Assembly: GCF_947499945.1 (NCBI RefSeq)
Contig: NZ_CANMQD010000002.1
Location: forward strand, 372,001-436,000
Direction of reading: 5' to 3'
Source: an uncultured Sulfitobacter sp.
Lineage (GTDB): Bacteria > Pseudomonadota > Alphaproteobacteria > Rhodobacterales > Rhodobacteraceae
Length of the DNA stretch: 64,000 bases
Under the pieces are notes generated by a model. That model saw only the letters and a list, made by a program, of their open reading frames with translations. It had not been told where the DNA came from and did no database searches. Below, one piece after another: positions 19,201-28,534 of this stretch (its first letter is position 1; the number at the start of each line of letters is the position of its first letter). Made by a program: the position numbers and the translations under genes.

Positions 19201-21245
19201 GCGGCCAAACCACCGAGGCCACAGGTGACACTCTTGATCTGAGCGCGACTACCACTGGTGTCACGGTCAATTTGACCGACGCTGATCCCGAAGACGGCAC
19301 AGTGAGCGATGGCACGGATACAGCCACCTTCATTGATATCGAAAACATCATTCTTGGCGGTGGACGTGATACAGTTGTGCTGGCGGATGGCAGCGGCGCG
19401 GATACAATTCAGGCCTTTGATCTGACCGACAGCGGCGATGGCACCACAAACGATCAGCTCGATGTGTCCGGCCTGACCAGTGATGGCGGTACCACGCCGG
19501 TCAACACCAACGACGTTGTTGTCAGCGACACAAATGGCGACGGCACAGGTGACGCAATCCTGACTTTCACGGGCGGCGAAAGCATCACGCTGGTCGGTGT
19601 TCTCTCAAGCGAGGTCGATAGTGTAGCTGGACTGGTCTCAATTGGCATTCCAATTGGCCCAAATTACATCGTTGAAGGCACTTCGGGCGATGACCTGATC
19701 AACGCAGGCTACACAGACGATCCCGAAGGGGACATGATTGACGCAGGCGACGCGCTCGACGGCTCGGATGACGATAGTGTCGAAGCGGGAGCGGGCAATG
19801 ACACCATTTCCAGCGGTTCTGGTGATGACACGGTCATGGGCGGGGACGGAAACGACTATATCACCGCAGGTTCGGGCAATGACGTGGTCTTTGGCGAAGC
19901 TGGCAATGATGTCATTTTCGGCTTTGGCGGTGATGACACCTTGTTGGGCGGTGATGGGGCCGATGTCATCAACGGGATGGCGGGTGCGGACCTCATTGAT
20001 GGCGGTGCAGACAACGATACCTTCCGTATTGAAGACGCATTCGGGGCCGACACGATTATCGGCGGCGAAACGACCACGACAGGCACCGATTTTGACACGC
20101 TCGCCGTGAACACTGCCGCGATCGTTGATCCTATCACCGTTGTCTATTCCGGTAACGAGGCTGGAACGTTCAGCGACGGGACAGACACACTCGGATTCTC
20201 CGAAATTGAACGGATCACGCTCTCTGACGGCGCAGATACAGTTGACGGTTCTGCCACCACATCGGGCATCAACATCGCTACCCGAGACGGCAACGACAGT
20301 GTCATCGGCGGCACTGGCGCAGATACAGTGGAGGGCGGTCAAGGTGCCGATACCATTACCGGTGGTTTGGGCGCTGACGATATTGACGGCGGCACTGGTG
20401 ATGATGTTCTGCAAGCGGCCCAAGGCGACACCCTTGAGGGCGGAGACGGGGACGACCTGTTCACCCTCTTTGATCTGGGCGAGGCGGGAAGCGACGCAAT
20501 CTTTATAAACGGCGGCGAAGGCGCCGAGATAAACGGCGACACGCTCGACCTGAACGGAATCGCAGACCGTACAACGATTAACATCACAAATCCCATTGAT
20601 GTGGGCGGCGGCATTTCGGGTACGGTTCAGCTGCTCGACGGTACAGTTGTTAACTTCAACAACATTGAAAACATCATCTGCTTTGTCCCAGGGACGCTGG
20701 TTGCCACACATTCGGGCCTACGCAAGATTGAGGATCTCAAGGTTGGCGATCCTGTCATTACTCAGGACAACGGCCTGCAAAAGATTGGTTGGATCGGCAA
20801 AACAACTGTTTGTGGCGACGACAAGTTCGCCCCAGTAAACTTTGCGAAGTCTGTTTTCCCCGGTGCATTGGATGACCTCACAGTCTCGCCACAACACCGG
20901 ATGCTGATCAAGGGGTACCGCGCGGAACTTTTGTTCGGGCAATCCGAAGTTCTGGTACCCGCCTTGCATCTGATCGACGGTAAGGACGTGGTGCGTAAAC
21001 CCCAAGAGAGCGTCACTTACATCCATATCATGTTTGAACAGCACGAGATCATATTCGCCAACGGCATCCCCGCAGAAAGCTTCCATCCCGCCGCATTTGG
21101 CGTCGACAGGCTGGCCGATGATGCACGCAGTGAACTGTTTGAGCTGTTTCCCGAACTGCGCAGTGATCTGAGCATTTATGGCCCCACAGCGCGAATGGCA
21201 TTGAAAGCAAAAGAGGCAAAAGTCCTGTCAGAGTTTAGCCTCTGA
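16278..21245 (+). CDS. Giant RTX protein with choice-of-anchor L domain and C-terminal Hint domain
   Basis: A 1655-residue, highly acidic secreted protein. Residues about 10-250 match the 'choice-of-anchor L' beta domain (FSSEEYLEYV, NDAFGVWVN). Residues about 255-345 are an Ig/cadherin-like domain (VEANTATTVDVLDNDID). Three modules then begin with NYIVEGT at residues 345, 860 and 1129; each opens with a near-identical block and holds many GGxGxDxLx calcium-binding RTX repeats. The first two end in a shared VSDGTDTATF...IENI/ VSDTNGDGTGDAIL segment. From C1468 (CFVPGTLVATHSG) to about 1640 lies a Hint_2 domain, the intein/hedgehog self-cleaving fold frequent in Rhodobacteraceae RTX proteins. 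Export by type I secretion is expected, but no ABC/HlyD secretion genes lie nearby. The ATG at 16278 is preferred to a TTG 17 codons upstream. Confidence 0.92.
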   Translation: MPIATELAINTTADATTLAQTIFGNGVTIGTATLTGAAGASGTYSGADATLGTIAPGDAGIILSTGQAADFTNSSGTTDTNTSESGASTNNNQLGDTQLDAVTGQSTQDAVILEATFTPTGDYITMLFTFSSEEYLEYVNGGVNDAFGVWVNTVYVPFNPVPGGVVSIDTVNSTVASNLYIDNPTASDTYNTEMDGTTQVLSINAPVNSGALNTIRIALADGGDGVYDTNVLIAANSVQTIAVAFDDEITVEANTATTVDVLDNDIDTTGNGLTITEINGVPVIVGQTVTLPTGEQVTLNADNTITILSDNDLGSEPFTYTVVDSAGNTDVGFVTVTTEADVPLNYIVEGTSGNDTINAGYTLDPQGDMIDAGDALDGSNDDSIEAGAGNDIIDAGAGADTIVAGTGNDEVFAGAGNDSVIAGEGNDTVFGQGGNDTILGGAGADALDGDDGDDSIDGGTGDDTLIGDLGNDTLLGGAGNDEIYGSTGSNFIDGGSNNDLIFGGNQADTIFGGSETDTIAGGGGNDIIDGGTEADQINGDDGNDTLLGGTGDDTISGGQNDDSIDGGDGADSVSGDDGNDTVSGGAGNDSVFGGAGDDSLSGGTGDDSVEAWIGNDTLDGGEGNDYLDGSDGNDSLLGGDGHDTLLGGNNGGEDTLIGGAGDDSLSAGDGDDTLNGGTGDDTLLGASGDDVNILENGFGNDIIAGGETGETKGDALDLSAVTDDLTVDLTALNPEAGTVSDGTDTATFTEIENIVLGAGTDTLILGDGSGADSIEGFAPPTVDGAGNWTGVDQLDVTGMSDANGALVNTNDITVSDTNGDGTGDAILIFPGNESLTLIGVPAAIFNDPEALEAIGIPMPNYIVEGTGGNDNIDASYTGDPEGDMVDTNDNATGTNADSIEAGNGNDTVTAGAGDDTVMGGTGDDLISGDAGNDLLDGEIGDDTIAGGTGADTIDGAEGDDVIVLEDGFGNDSIDGGQTTEATGDTLDLSATTTGVTVNLTDADPEDGTVSDGTDTATFIDIENIILGGGRDTVVLADGSGADTIQAFDLTDSGDGTTNDQLDVSGLTSDGGTTPVNTNDVVVSDTNGDGTGDAILTFTGGESITLVGVLSSEVDSVAGLVSIGIPIGPNYIVEGTSGDDLINAGYTDDPEGDMIDAGDALDGSDDDSVEAGAGNDTISSGSGDDTVMGGDGNDYITAGSGNDVVFGEAGNDVIFGFGGDDTLLGGDGADVINGMAGADLIDGGADNDTFRIEDAFGADTIIGGETTTTGTDFDTLAVNTAAIVDPITVVYSGNEAGTFSDGTDTLGFSEIERITLSDGADTVDGSATTSGINIATRDGNDSVIGGTGADTVEGGQGADTITGGLGADDIDGGTGDDVLQAAQGDTLEGGDGDDLFTLFDLGEAGSDAIFINGGEGAEINGDTLDLNGIADRTTINITNPIDVGGGISGTVQLLDGTVVNFNNIENIICFVPGTLVATHSGLRKIEDLKVGDPVITQDNGLQKIGWIGKTTVCGDDKFAPVNFAKSVFPGALDDLTVSPQHRMLIKGYRAELLFGQSEVLVPALHLIDGKDVVRKPQESVTYIHIMFEQHEIIFANGIPAESFHPAAFGVDRLADDARSELFELFPELRSDLSIYGPTARMALKAKEAKVLSEFSL

Positions 21246-21358
21246 AAGTAATGATAGCTGCAACTGACGGATCTCAATTCGGATGAATATACGCTAGCGT
21301 CTTGCCAAGTGCTTGTAGGCTTGCCAATCTGAAGGGCACACCTTGTGAGGAAGTTGCC

Positions 21359-22813
21359 ATGTCATTGCGCCCGTTGGATATTGATCCAAGCCATTGTTTG
21401 ATTGCAGGCAAATGGGTTCCGTCCGCCAGTGGTCAAAAACTTCCGTTGGTCAACCCGTCTGATGGGACTGTGCTGTGCGAAATTGCACGGGGCAACGCCG
21501 AGGATATCGACAGGGCCGTGCAAGCGGCACGCACAGCGTTTGACGGGCCTTGGGGCCGCAGTACCGCCGTTGAGCGGGGGCGCATTTTGCAAAAAATCGG
21601 TGTGCTGGTGCTGGAGAATATTGACGCGCTGGCGGAGTTAGAGGCACTTGATGTTGGCAAACCTCTGACCCAAGCGCGCGCCGATGTCGTAGCCCTTGCG
21701 CGGTATATGGAGTTCTACGCAGGGGCAGTGGACAAACTGCATGGCCAGACGATCCCCTATCTCGACGGCTACACGGTTTACACCCTGCGCGAACCGCATG
21801 GGGTGACAGCGCATATCGTGCCGTGGAATTACCCTATGCAGATCATTGGTCGCTCGGTTGGTGCGGCATTGGCTACGGGCAACGCCGCGGTCTTAAAACC
21901 TGCCGAGGAGGCCTGCCTGACAGCGCTGGCCTTTGGCGAATTGGCGCGACGTGCGGGGCTGCCCGATGGTGCGCTCAATGTCGTGTCAGGTTTGGGAGCT
22001 GAGGCGGGGGCCGCGCTCACTTCTCACGCAGGCGTTAATCATATCTCCTTCACTGGATCGGTTGGGACAGGCCGGTTGATCCAGCAATCCGCAGCCCGGC
22101 ATTTGGTGCCTGTTACTTTGGAACTGGGGGGCAAGTCTCCGCAACTGGTTTTTAACGACGCGAATATTGACGCTGCTTTGCCGTTTCTGGTGAACGCGGG
22201 TATTCAGAACGCGGGCCAGACCTGTTCTGCCTCGTCGCGTATTCTGGTGCAACGGGGTGTCTATGACGAGGTTGTGACAAAAATGGCAGAACGCTATGTC
22301 GCCCTGCGTGCAGGGCCTTCGATGGCTGATCTGGCCGTTGGACCCTTGGTCTCTATGCGTCAAAAGGAAATCGTCGACGGGTTTCTGGCCAAAGGCACTG
22401 ACCTACACATGGTCGCCCAAGGAACAGTTATCACCGATGCCCCAAAAGGCGGCGCCTATGTCGCCCCCACATTGTTCGAGGGTGTGTCACCTGATCATAT
22501 CTTGGCCCAAGACGAGATCTTCGGCCCTGTTCAGGTTATCATTCCGTTTGAGGATGAGGCCGAGGCGCTGGCGATTGCTAATGGCACGGCCTACGGGCTT
22601 GTGGCGTCTGTCTGGTCGCGGGACGGAGCGCGGCAGATGCGGTTGGCAAAAGCGCTGCGCTCTGGGCAGGTTTTCTTAAACAATTACGGCGCGGGGGGCG
22701 GGGTAGAGTTACCCTTTGGCGGTTCAGGCCTGTCGGGTCATGGCCGCGAGAAGGGGTTTGAGGCACTATATGGTTTCACATCGCTGAAAACAGTGGCGGC
22801 ATTTCATGGGTAG
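21359..22813 (+). CDS. NAD(P)-dependent aldehyde dehydrogenase
   Basis: A 484-residue cytosolic dehydrogenase oxidising an aldehyde to the acid. The general base E255 lies in LELGGKSPQ and the nucleophile C289 in GQTCSASSR. The cofactor-binding PWNYPMQI and FTGSVGTGR motifs and the C-terminal LPFGGSGLSGHGREKG are all present. The ATG at 21359 follows a GAGGAAG site; a start 19 codons upstream lacks one. It forms an operon with the SDR gene 35 bp downstream, an arrangement suggesting successive oxidation of an alcohol or a hydroxy compound. Betaine-aldehyde and gamma-aminobutyraldehyde dehydrogenases are close relatives. Confidence 0.92.
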   Translation: MSLRPLDIDPSHCLIAGKWVPSASGQKLPLVNPSDGTVLCEIARGNAEDIDRAVQAARTAFDGPWGRSTAVERGRILQKIGVLVLENIDALAELEALDVGKPLTQARADVVALARYMEFYAGAVDKLHGQTIPYLDGYTVYTLREPHGVTAHIVPWNYPMQIIGRSVGAALATGNAAVLKPAEEACLTALAFGELARRAGLPDGALNVVSGLGAEAGAALTSHAGVNHISFTGSVGTGRLIQQSAARHLVPVTLELGGKSPQLVFNDANIDAALPFLVNAGIQNAGQTCSASSRILVQRGVYDEVVTKMAERYVALRAGPSMADLAVGPLVSMRQKEIVDGFLAKGTDLHMVAQGTVITDAPKGGAYVAPTLFEGVSPDHILAQDEIFGPVQVIIPFEDEAEALAIANGTAYGLVASVWSRDGARQMRLAKALRSGQVFLNNYGAGGGVELPFGGSGLSGHGREKGFEALYGFTSLKTVAAFHG

Positions 22814-22848
22814 TGACAGAAATTGAAACAAACTTGGGAGGGTTTGAG

Positions 22849-23595
22849 ATGCGTTTGCAGGGAAAAACGGCGATTGTAACGGGCGGTGCCTCCGGCTTTG
22901 GCGCGGGGATAGTGCGGAAGTTTGTGTCCGAAGGCGCACAGGTCATGATTGCGGACCTGAATACAGCGATGGCGGAGGAGCTGCGTCAGGAGATGGGCGC
23001 CCATGCGATTGTCGCGACTGTTGATGTGTCGGATGGTGCCAGTGTTGCGGCCATGACGGCGCAGGCATGCGACGCTTGGGGTCATATCGACATTTTGGTA
23101 AATAATGCAGGCATCACGCATCTGCCCGCGCCAATGGAGACGATCAGCGACGATGAATTCGACCGCGTTTTTGCGGTGAATTGCAAATCTGTTTACCTCA
23201 CAGCACGCAACATCGTCCCCCTGATGAAGGCACGCCGCGCGGGCAACATCCTGAACATTGCCTCCACGGCAGGTGTGTCGCCGCGCCCCAATCTCAATTG
23301 GTACAATGCCACCAAGGGTTGGATGAATAACGCGACCAAGGGGATGGCGGTGGAGCTTGCGCCTTCGGGTGTGCGAGTGAACGCGCTGAACCCTGTCGCA
23401 GGCGAGACGCCGCTTTTGGCGTCTTTCATGGGAGAGGATACGCCGGAAATGCGTGCCAAGTTCCTCTCGACAATTCCCTTGGGGCGCTTTTCCACACCCG
23501 AGGATATGGGCAATGCGGCCTGCTATCTATGCTCGGATGAGGCGTCTATGATAACGGGCGTCTGCATGGAAGTAGACGGCGGACGCTGTATCTGA
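22849..23595 (+). CDS. SDR family oxidoreductase (3-oxoacyl-ACP reductase/glucose dehydrogenase type)
   Basis: A 248-residue classical short-chain dehydrogenase with Rossmann fold. The cofactor loop TGGASGFGAG is near the start, NNAG follows strand 4, and the catalytic triad contains S in IASTA and Y152-x3-K156 (WYNATKG). D in the acidic strand-2 position (IADLN) favours NAD(H). The start at 22849 has GGGAGGG six bases upstream; the in-frame GTG at 22813 touches the aldehyde dehydrogenase stop. Cotranscribed with the aldehyde dehydrogenase. The substrate is unknown. Confidence 0.9.
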   Translation: MRLQGKTAIVTGGASGFGAGIVRKFVSEGAQVMIADLNTAMAEELRQEMGAHAIVATVDVSDGASVAAMTAQACDAWGHIDILVNNAGITHLPAPMETISDDEFDRVFAVNCKSVYLTARNIVPLMKARRAGNILNIASTAGVSPRPNLNWYNATKGWMNNATKGMAVELAPSGVRVNALNPVAGETPLLASFMGEDTPEMRAKFLSTIPLGRFSTPEDMGNAACYLCSDEASMITGVCMEVDGGRCI

Positions 23596-23757
23596 TCAAA
23601 AACCTCAAGAAATTTCATGTCGCGTCTTGGTATCGGTTCGCACCTTTCCTATTTAGCGCCTAGAGTACAAAACAACTATCGTTCATGATTCCATATCGGG
23701 GCGAAACGACAAGCCGCAGAGGCAAAGATCTCTTGGCCCCAACAGTATGGAGCGCAC

Positions 23758-26625
23758 GTGTCCCTTCTTTTGATTGTTGCTTTGCCGTTTTTGGGTGCGT
23801 TGCTGCCCGGTTTGATGAACCAAGCGGGGCGTGCCGCCTGTGCGGGGGTGACATTTACGATAACTCTGGCCGCCTTTGTCGGATTGATGACCAACCTGCC
23901 TGCGGTGATGGCAGGCGATGTGGTGATGTTCCGCGCAGAGTGGATCCCCTCGCTGGGGCTGAACTTTACTCTGATGCTGGACGCGTTGGGATTTTTCTTT
24001 GCCACGCTGATCCTTGGTATCGGCTTGCTGATCATCACCTATGCGCGGTTCTACCTCGCGCGTGAGGATAACATGGGTGAGTTTTTCACCTATCTGCTGC
24101 TGTTCCAAGGGGCGATGGTTGGCATCGTTTTGTCGGATAACATCCTGCTTTTGCTTGTTTTCTGGGAGCTGACCTCGCTCTCGTCATTCTTGCTTATCGG
24201 CTATTGGAAGCATCTGCCCGAAGGCCGCCAAGGTGCGCGTATGGCGTTGACTGTTACAGGTATGGGCGGCCTTGCCCTAATCGGTGGTATGATGATCCTC
24301 GGCCAGATCGCAGGCAGCTATGATCTGAGCGTGATCCTCCAGAACCGTGAGTTGATTCAAGAGAGCAGTCTCTATCTTCCCGCGCTTATCCTCATCCTTA
24401 TTGGATGTTTTACCAAATCCGCGCAGTTCCCGTTCCACTTTTGGCTGCCCCACGCGATGGCCGCACCTACACCTGTGTCTGCGTATTTGCACTCCGCCAC
24501 GATGGTAAAGGCGGGTATTTTCCTGATGGCGCGCATGTGGCCCGTTCTGTCCGGCACGCCAGAATGGTTCTGGCTGGTCACCTCTGCTGGGCTGATTACC
24601 ATGGTGCTTGGCGCTGTGATCGCGTTGTTCAAGCATGACTTGAAAGCGCTCTTGGCCTTCTCCACAGTCTCGCATCTTGGCCTTATTACCATGCTGCTTG
24701 GCACCGGTACGGCATTTGGCGCAATGGCGGCGGTGTTTCACATCCTGAACCACGCGACCTTTAAGGCCGCGTTGTTTATGTCGGCGGGCATTATTGATCA
24801 CGAGACGCATACCCGCGACATTCGTCGTCTTGGCGGGTTGCGGCACCTCATGCCGATCACCTTCGTAATTGCCACCCTTGCGGCCCTGTCGATGGCGGGT
24901 ATTCCGCTGCTCAACGGTTTCTTGTCCAAAGAGATGATGCTCGAGGAGGCCTATCACACGGTCCTTGGCGGTAATCACTGGATCGTCCCGACGCTGGCAG
25001 TTGTGGGGTCGCTCTTCTCCGCAGCTTATTGCTTCCGCCTCATTGGTCACACCTTCCTTGGCCCTAAGCGGGACGATTACCCCGCCACACCACATGATCC
25101 GCCAAGCGGTCTGTGGTTGCCGCCTGCGCTTTTGGTGTTTCTGGTTGTAGTCATCGGTGTCGCGCCGTTTCTGGCGGAGCCTGCGGTCAAAGGGATTACC
25201 TCTGCCGTTCTTGGTGGGGTTGTCGAAGTGCCAAAGGCGTACTTCAAAATCTGGCACGGTCTGGTGCCTGCGCTTTACATGTCCATCGCGGCGGTTATGG
25301 GTGGTTTGATCGTTCTGGCGCTGTTCAACCCGCTTCTCAAGCTGTGGGATGCGGCCCCGCGCCCTGAGGCTAAAACGATCTTTGAGGCCTTGGTCGAAGG
25401 CATCGTGCGATTGGCAAAGGCGCTGACACTGCCGCTGCATAACGGGGCATTTACACGCTATGGCGCGGTGATGGCAGTGACTGTGGTTGTTGCGGGATAC
25501 TACGCATGGCGCACGGGTACTGTCGGTGCCGCGACACGCGAAGTCCAGCCTGTGGGCGCGATAGAAGTTGCAGGCTGGCTGATGCTCGTGGCAGCGGTCT
25601 TGGGCATGATGTTCCAGCACCGCAACCGTCTTTTGTCGCTGGTGCTGATTGGCATTGTGGGCCTCATGGTCTCGGTCGGTTTTGTGTTCTTCTCTGCGCC
25701 CGATCTGGCGATGACCCAGATCACGGTGGAGGTTGTGACCACGATCCTTTTGCTGCTCGCGCTTAACTTCCTACCAAATGAAACACCGATTGAAAGTTCG
25801 GTCATGCGCCGCTTCCGTGACGTGAGCGTTGCAGTTGCAGGTGGTTCGGCTGCCATGGCGCTCAGCTATCACTATCTGCTCCGCGACGCTGTTACTTCGC
25901 CAATTTCTGAATTTCATCTCGCCAACAGCTATAAGGGCGGCGGCGGTACCAATGTGGTGAACGTGATCCTCGTGGATTTCCGTGGCTTCGATACCTTCGG
26001 CGAGATTATCGTGTTGGGCATCGCAGCGGTGCTGATCTATGCGCTGACGGAGACGCTCTTGGGCGGTCCTGTGCGTGCGCGTCTGCTCAACCGTAGACCG
26101 GACAAACCGCTGGCGGGTGACATGCACCCCATGATGATGGTGGTGATGACCCGCGTACTGATGCCCGTTGTGATGATGGTAGGTTTCTATATCTTCCTGC
26201 GCGGCCACAACGAGCCGGGTGGCGGATTCATTTCCGGCCTTATCGTCTCTATTGGTTTAGTCATGCAATATATGGCCAGCGGCTACAGTTGGGCCAGTCA
26301 GCGCCAGCGCTATCCGCACCATGGTGTGATCGGGGCAGGGGTATTGATCGCGGGCCTGACGGGTATCGGATCATGGTTTGTGGGCAAGCCGTTCCTGACC
26401 TCCGACTTCACCTATGTTCGCATCCCGCCGTTTGAGAAGTTCGAGCTGGCGACTGCCGCGCTCTTTGACCTCGGCGTATTCCTCGCGGTTGTGGGGGCAG
26501 TTATGCTCTCGCTTGACGGCTTCTCGCGCCTCGCACGCCGCGCCCATGTAAAGGACAGTGACTACGCCATGGATATCAACCCTGCGCGATCAGAGAACGA
26601 AGCGCTAAAAGGGGGAGGAGCATAA
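23758..26625 (+). CDS. mrpA: Na+/H+ antiporter subunit A fused to subunit B (MrpAB)
   Basis: A 955-residue polytopic membrane protein, the largest subunit of the seven-part Mrp antiporter. Residues 1-about 500 form the NuoL/ND5-like proton channel domain (LFQGAMVGIVLSDN, HSATMVKAGIFL, HILNHATFKAALF). The C-terminal 250 residues contain MrpA-specific helices and then a full MrpB-like domain (TRVLMPVVMMVGFYIFLRGHNEPGGGFISGL), so A and B are one polypeptide, the group 2 arrangement also called PhaAB in rhizobia. The start is GTG at 23758. The complex exports Na+ and possibly K+ against protons and supports pH and salt tolerance. mrpC starts two bases after its stop. Confidence 0.95.
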   Translation: MSLLLIVALPFLGALLPGLMNQAGRAACAGVTFTITLAAFVGLMTNLPAVMAGDVVMFRAEWIPSLGLNFTLMLDALGFFFATLILGIGLLIITYARFYLAREDNMGEFFTYLLLFQGAMVGIVLSDNILLLLVFWELTSLSSFLLIGYWKHLPEGRQGARMALTVTGMGGLALIGGMMILGQIAGSYDLSVILQNRELIQESSLYLPALILILIGCFTKSAQFPFHFWLPHAMAAPTPVSAYLHSATMVKAGIFLMARMWPVLSGTPEWFWLVTSAGLITMVLGAVIALFKHDLKALLAFSTVSHLGLITMLLGTGTAFGAMAAVFHILNHATFKAALFMSAGIIDHETHTRDIRRLGGLRHLMPITFVIATLAALSMAGIPLLNGFLSKEMMLEEAYHTVLGGNHWIVPTLAVVGSLFSAAYCFRLIGHTFLGPKRDDYPATPHDPPSGLWLPPALLVFLVVVIGVAPFLAEPAVKGITSAVLGGVVEVPKAYFKIWHGLVPALYMSIAAVMGGLIVLALFNPLLKLWDAAPRPEAKTIFEALVEGIVRLAKALTLPLHNGAFTRYGAVMAVTVVVAGYYAWRTGTVGAATREVQPVGAIEVAGWLMLVAAVLGMMFQHRNRLLSLVLIGIVGLMVSVGFVFFSAPDLAMTQITVEVVTTILLLLALNFLPNETPIESSVMRRFRDVSVAVAGGSAAMALSYHYLLRDAVTSPISEFHLANSYKGGGGTNVVNVILVDFRGFDTFGEIIVLGIAAVLIYALTETLLGGPVRARLLNRRPDKPLAGDMHPMMMVVMTRVLMPVVMMVGFYIFLRGHNEPGGGFISGLIVSIGLVMQYMASGYSWASQRQRYPHHGVIGAGVLIAGLTGIGSWFVGKPFLTSDFTYVRIPPFEKFELATAALFDLGVFLAVVGAVMLSLDGFSRLARRAHVKDSDYAMDINPARSENEALKGGGA

Positions 26626-26626
26626 C

Positions 26627-26968
26627 ATGGAATTTCTTGTAGCTTCTGCGATTGGTGTGCTGACAGCGGGTGGCCTTTACATGGTTATGCGCTTGCGGAC
26701 CTTTCCTGTGATCCTCGGCGTGTCACTGCTCACTTATGCTGTGAACGTGTTTCTGTTCGCCTCTGGCCGTCTGACAACGGGTGCGCCACCGATCCTGTCG
26801 GATGCGGCTGTTTATACTGATCCGCTGCCGCAGGCCTTGGTGCTGACGGCGATTGTGATTTCCTTTGGTATGACGGCTGTTGTGGTAATGATTGCACTGG
26901 GCGCATACCTCGGCACTGACGATGATCATATTGATGATGCAGATGGCCGTGGGGAGGACGCAACATGA
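26627..26968 (+). CDS. mrpC: Na+/H+ antiporter subunit C (MrpC)
   Basis: A 113-residue NuoK-like membrane protein with three helices, matching MrpC in length. LRTFPVILGVSLLTYAVNVFLFA and DPLPQALVLTAIVISFGMTAVV are the conserved MrpC/NuoK blocks (the second containing the DPLPQALVLTAIVI signature). A GGGGGAGGAG ribosome site overlaps the end of mrpA. Its stop overlaps the mrpD start (ATGA). The charged C-terminal tail is cytoplasmic. Confidence 0.95.
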   Translation: MEFLVASAIGVLTAGGLYMVMRLRTFPVILGVSLLTYAVNVFLFASGRLTTGAPPILSDAAVYTDPLPQALVLTAIVISFGMTAVVVMIALGAYLGTDDDHIDDADGRGEDAT

Positions 26969-28533
26969 CCCATTGGCTGATTATGCCGGTTGTACTGCCG
27001 GCGATCCTCGCACCGTTTATTATTCTCGCTGCGCGCTATCACATGGGCATCCAACGGGTTTTTTCGGTTGGTGGTGTTCTGTCGATGATTGCCATCGCAC
27101 TTGGCCTCGCGCTTGAGACCTCTGACGGCACAGTGATGCTCTACCAGCTTGGTGATTGGGCAGCTCCTTTCGGCATTGTGCTGGTCGGGGACCGGCTGAG
27201 CACGATGATGGTGCTGCTTATGGCAGTGCTCGCGCTCTTTGTGCTGCTTTATGCAATCGGCTCCAGATGGGACGAGCGGGGGCGGCACTTCCACGTTTTG
27301 TTCCAGTTCCAGCTTATGGGCATCGCAGGTGCCTTCCTGACAGGTGACCTCTTCAACCTCTTTGTCTTCTTCGAGGTGCTGTTGATTGCCTCTTACGGCT
27401 TGATGATCCACTCGGGCGGCAATGCACGCCTGCGCGCAGGCGTTCAATACGTGCTGTTCAACCTGCTCGGCTCGACCCTGTTTCTTTTTGCGCTGGGCGC
27501 GATCTATGCCGAGACGGGGACGCTCAACATGGCGGATCTGTCCCAGCGGGTGCAGCTCATCAGTGCGGATGCGACGGTGGGCATACGTGTGGCTGCGGTC
27601 CTGCTGATCCTTGTGTTTGCGATCAAGGCTGCGGTGGTTCCGTTGCACTTCTGGCTCCCCAGCTCCTATGCCGAGGCACCGCCCCCCGTTGCGGCCCTCT
27701 TCGCGATCATGACCAAAGTGGGTGCTTATGCGATCATCCGCGTTTACACGATGATCTTCCCTGTCGATCTTGACGTGACCTCCGGCTTGCACGGTACATG
27801 GCTTCTGCCTGTGGCGTTGCTCTCGCTTGCTGTAGGTGCTGTGGGTGTACTGGCCGCCAAAAAGCTCGACCGTTTGGTCGCCTTCGCGGTGATCAGCTCG
27901 ATGGGTATGGTGATGGTAGCGATTGCGCTCTTCACCCAAGAAAGCATCGCGTCAGCGCTTTACTACATGGTGCATTCCACGCTGGCGGCGGGGGCCTTGT
28001 TCCTCATCGTTGATCTGGTTCGCCAAAGCCGTGGGCATCTTGAGTTCCGCACAGACGCTCCTGTGGCGGGTGCTGCTCTGATTTCAGGGCTGTTTATGGT
28101 TGCTGCTATTGCCATGACGGGCCTGCCGCCTTTGTCCGGCTTTGTAGGTAAGCTGATGGTGCTGAATGCGGCCTTTGACAACGGACCTGCGGTATGGGTC
28201 TGGTCGGTCGTCCTTGTTTCCAGCCTCATCAGCATCGTTGGTTTCGCCCGTGCGGGATCGGTGCTGTTCTGGAAGGCGCAATCGGATGGTGCACCTGTCG
28301 CGGATGCGGGGCGCGCGGCACCTTCGGCCCTGTCGTTTGTGGCGGTGGGCGGATTGCTGGCGTTGCTGATGGCGCATACGGTATTTGCTGGGCAGATGTA
28401 CAAATACACTGGCGCAACAGCGGCGCAGTTGTTCCAACCTGATACCTACATCGACACAGTGCTTGGCACGCCGGGTAAGTTGAGCGGTGCGAAGACCGAT
28501 GAAAAGGTCGAGACAAAAGAGGGGGATTCCTGA
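26965..28533 (+). CDS. mrpD: Na+/H+ antiporter subunit D (MrpD)
   Basis: A 522-residue NuoN/NuoM-like proton-translocating subunit with about 14 helices. Conserved lysine-containing blocks include VFAIKAAVVPLHFWLPSSYAEAP and TKVGAYAIIRVYT, and PPLSGFVGKLMVL is typical of MrpD. It acts together with MrpA in coupled ion exchange. Start overlaps mrpC by four bases; mrpE begins just after its stop. The C-terminal tail is longer and charged. Confidence 0.95.
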   Translation: MTHWLIMPVVLPAILAPFIILAARYHMGIQRVFSVGGVLSMIAIALGLALETSDGTVMLYQLGDWAAPFGIVLVGDRLSTMMVLLMAVLALFVLLYAIGSRWDERGRHFHVLFQFQLMGIAGAFLTGDLFNLFVFFEVLLIASYGLMIHSGGNARLRAGVQYVLFNLLGSTLFLFALGAIYAETGTLNMADLSQRVQLISADATVGIRVAAVLLILVFAIKAAVVPLHFWLPSSYAEAPPPVAALFAIMTKVGAYAIIRVYTMIFPVDLDVTSGLHGTWLLPVALLSLAVGAVGVLAAKKLDRLVAFAVISSMGMVMVAIALFTQESIASALYYMVHSTLAAGALFLIVDLVRQSRGHLEFRTDAPVAGAALISGLFMVAAIAMTGLPPLSGFVGKLMVLNAAFDNGPAVWVWSVVLVSSLISIVGFARAGSVLFWKAQSDGAPVADAGRAAPSALSFVAVGGLLALLMAHTVFAGQMYKYTGATAAQLFQPDTYIDTVLGTPGKLSGAKTDEKVETKEGDS

Positions 28534-28534
28534 G

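Noticed and set aside
17913-19208. 431-residue minus-strand frame antisense to the RTX gene
   Set aside because: It runs through RTX repeats whose regular Gly/Asp codons keep the opposite frame open; it has no start site or family similarity.
16278-20600. CRISPR-like regular repeats
   Set aside because: The repeats are coding RTX nonapeptide repeats with no spacers, and they keep frame throughout.
24277-25620. 447-residue minus-strand frame antisense to mrpA
   Set aside because: It is highly basic, rich in H, R and Q, and matches the composition expected from the complement of a membrane gene.
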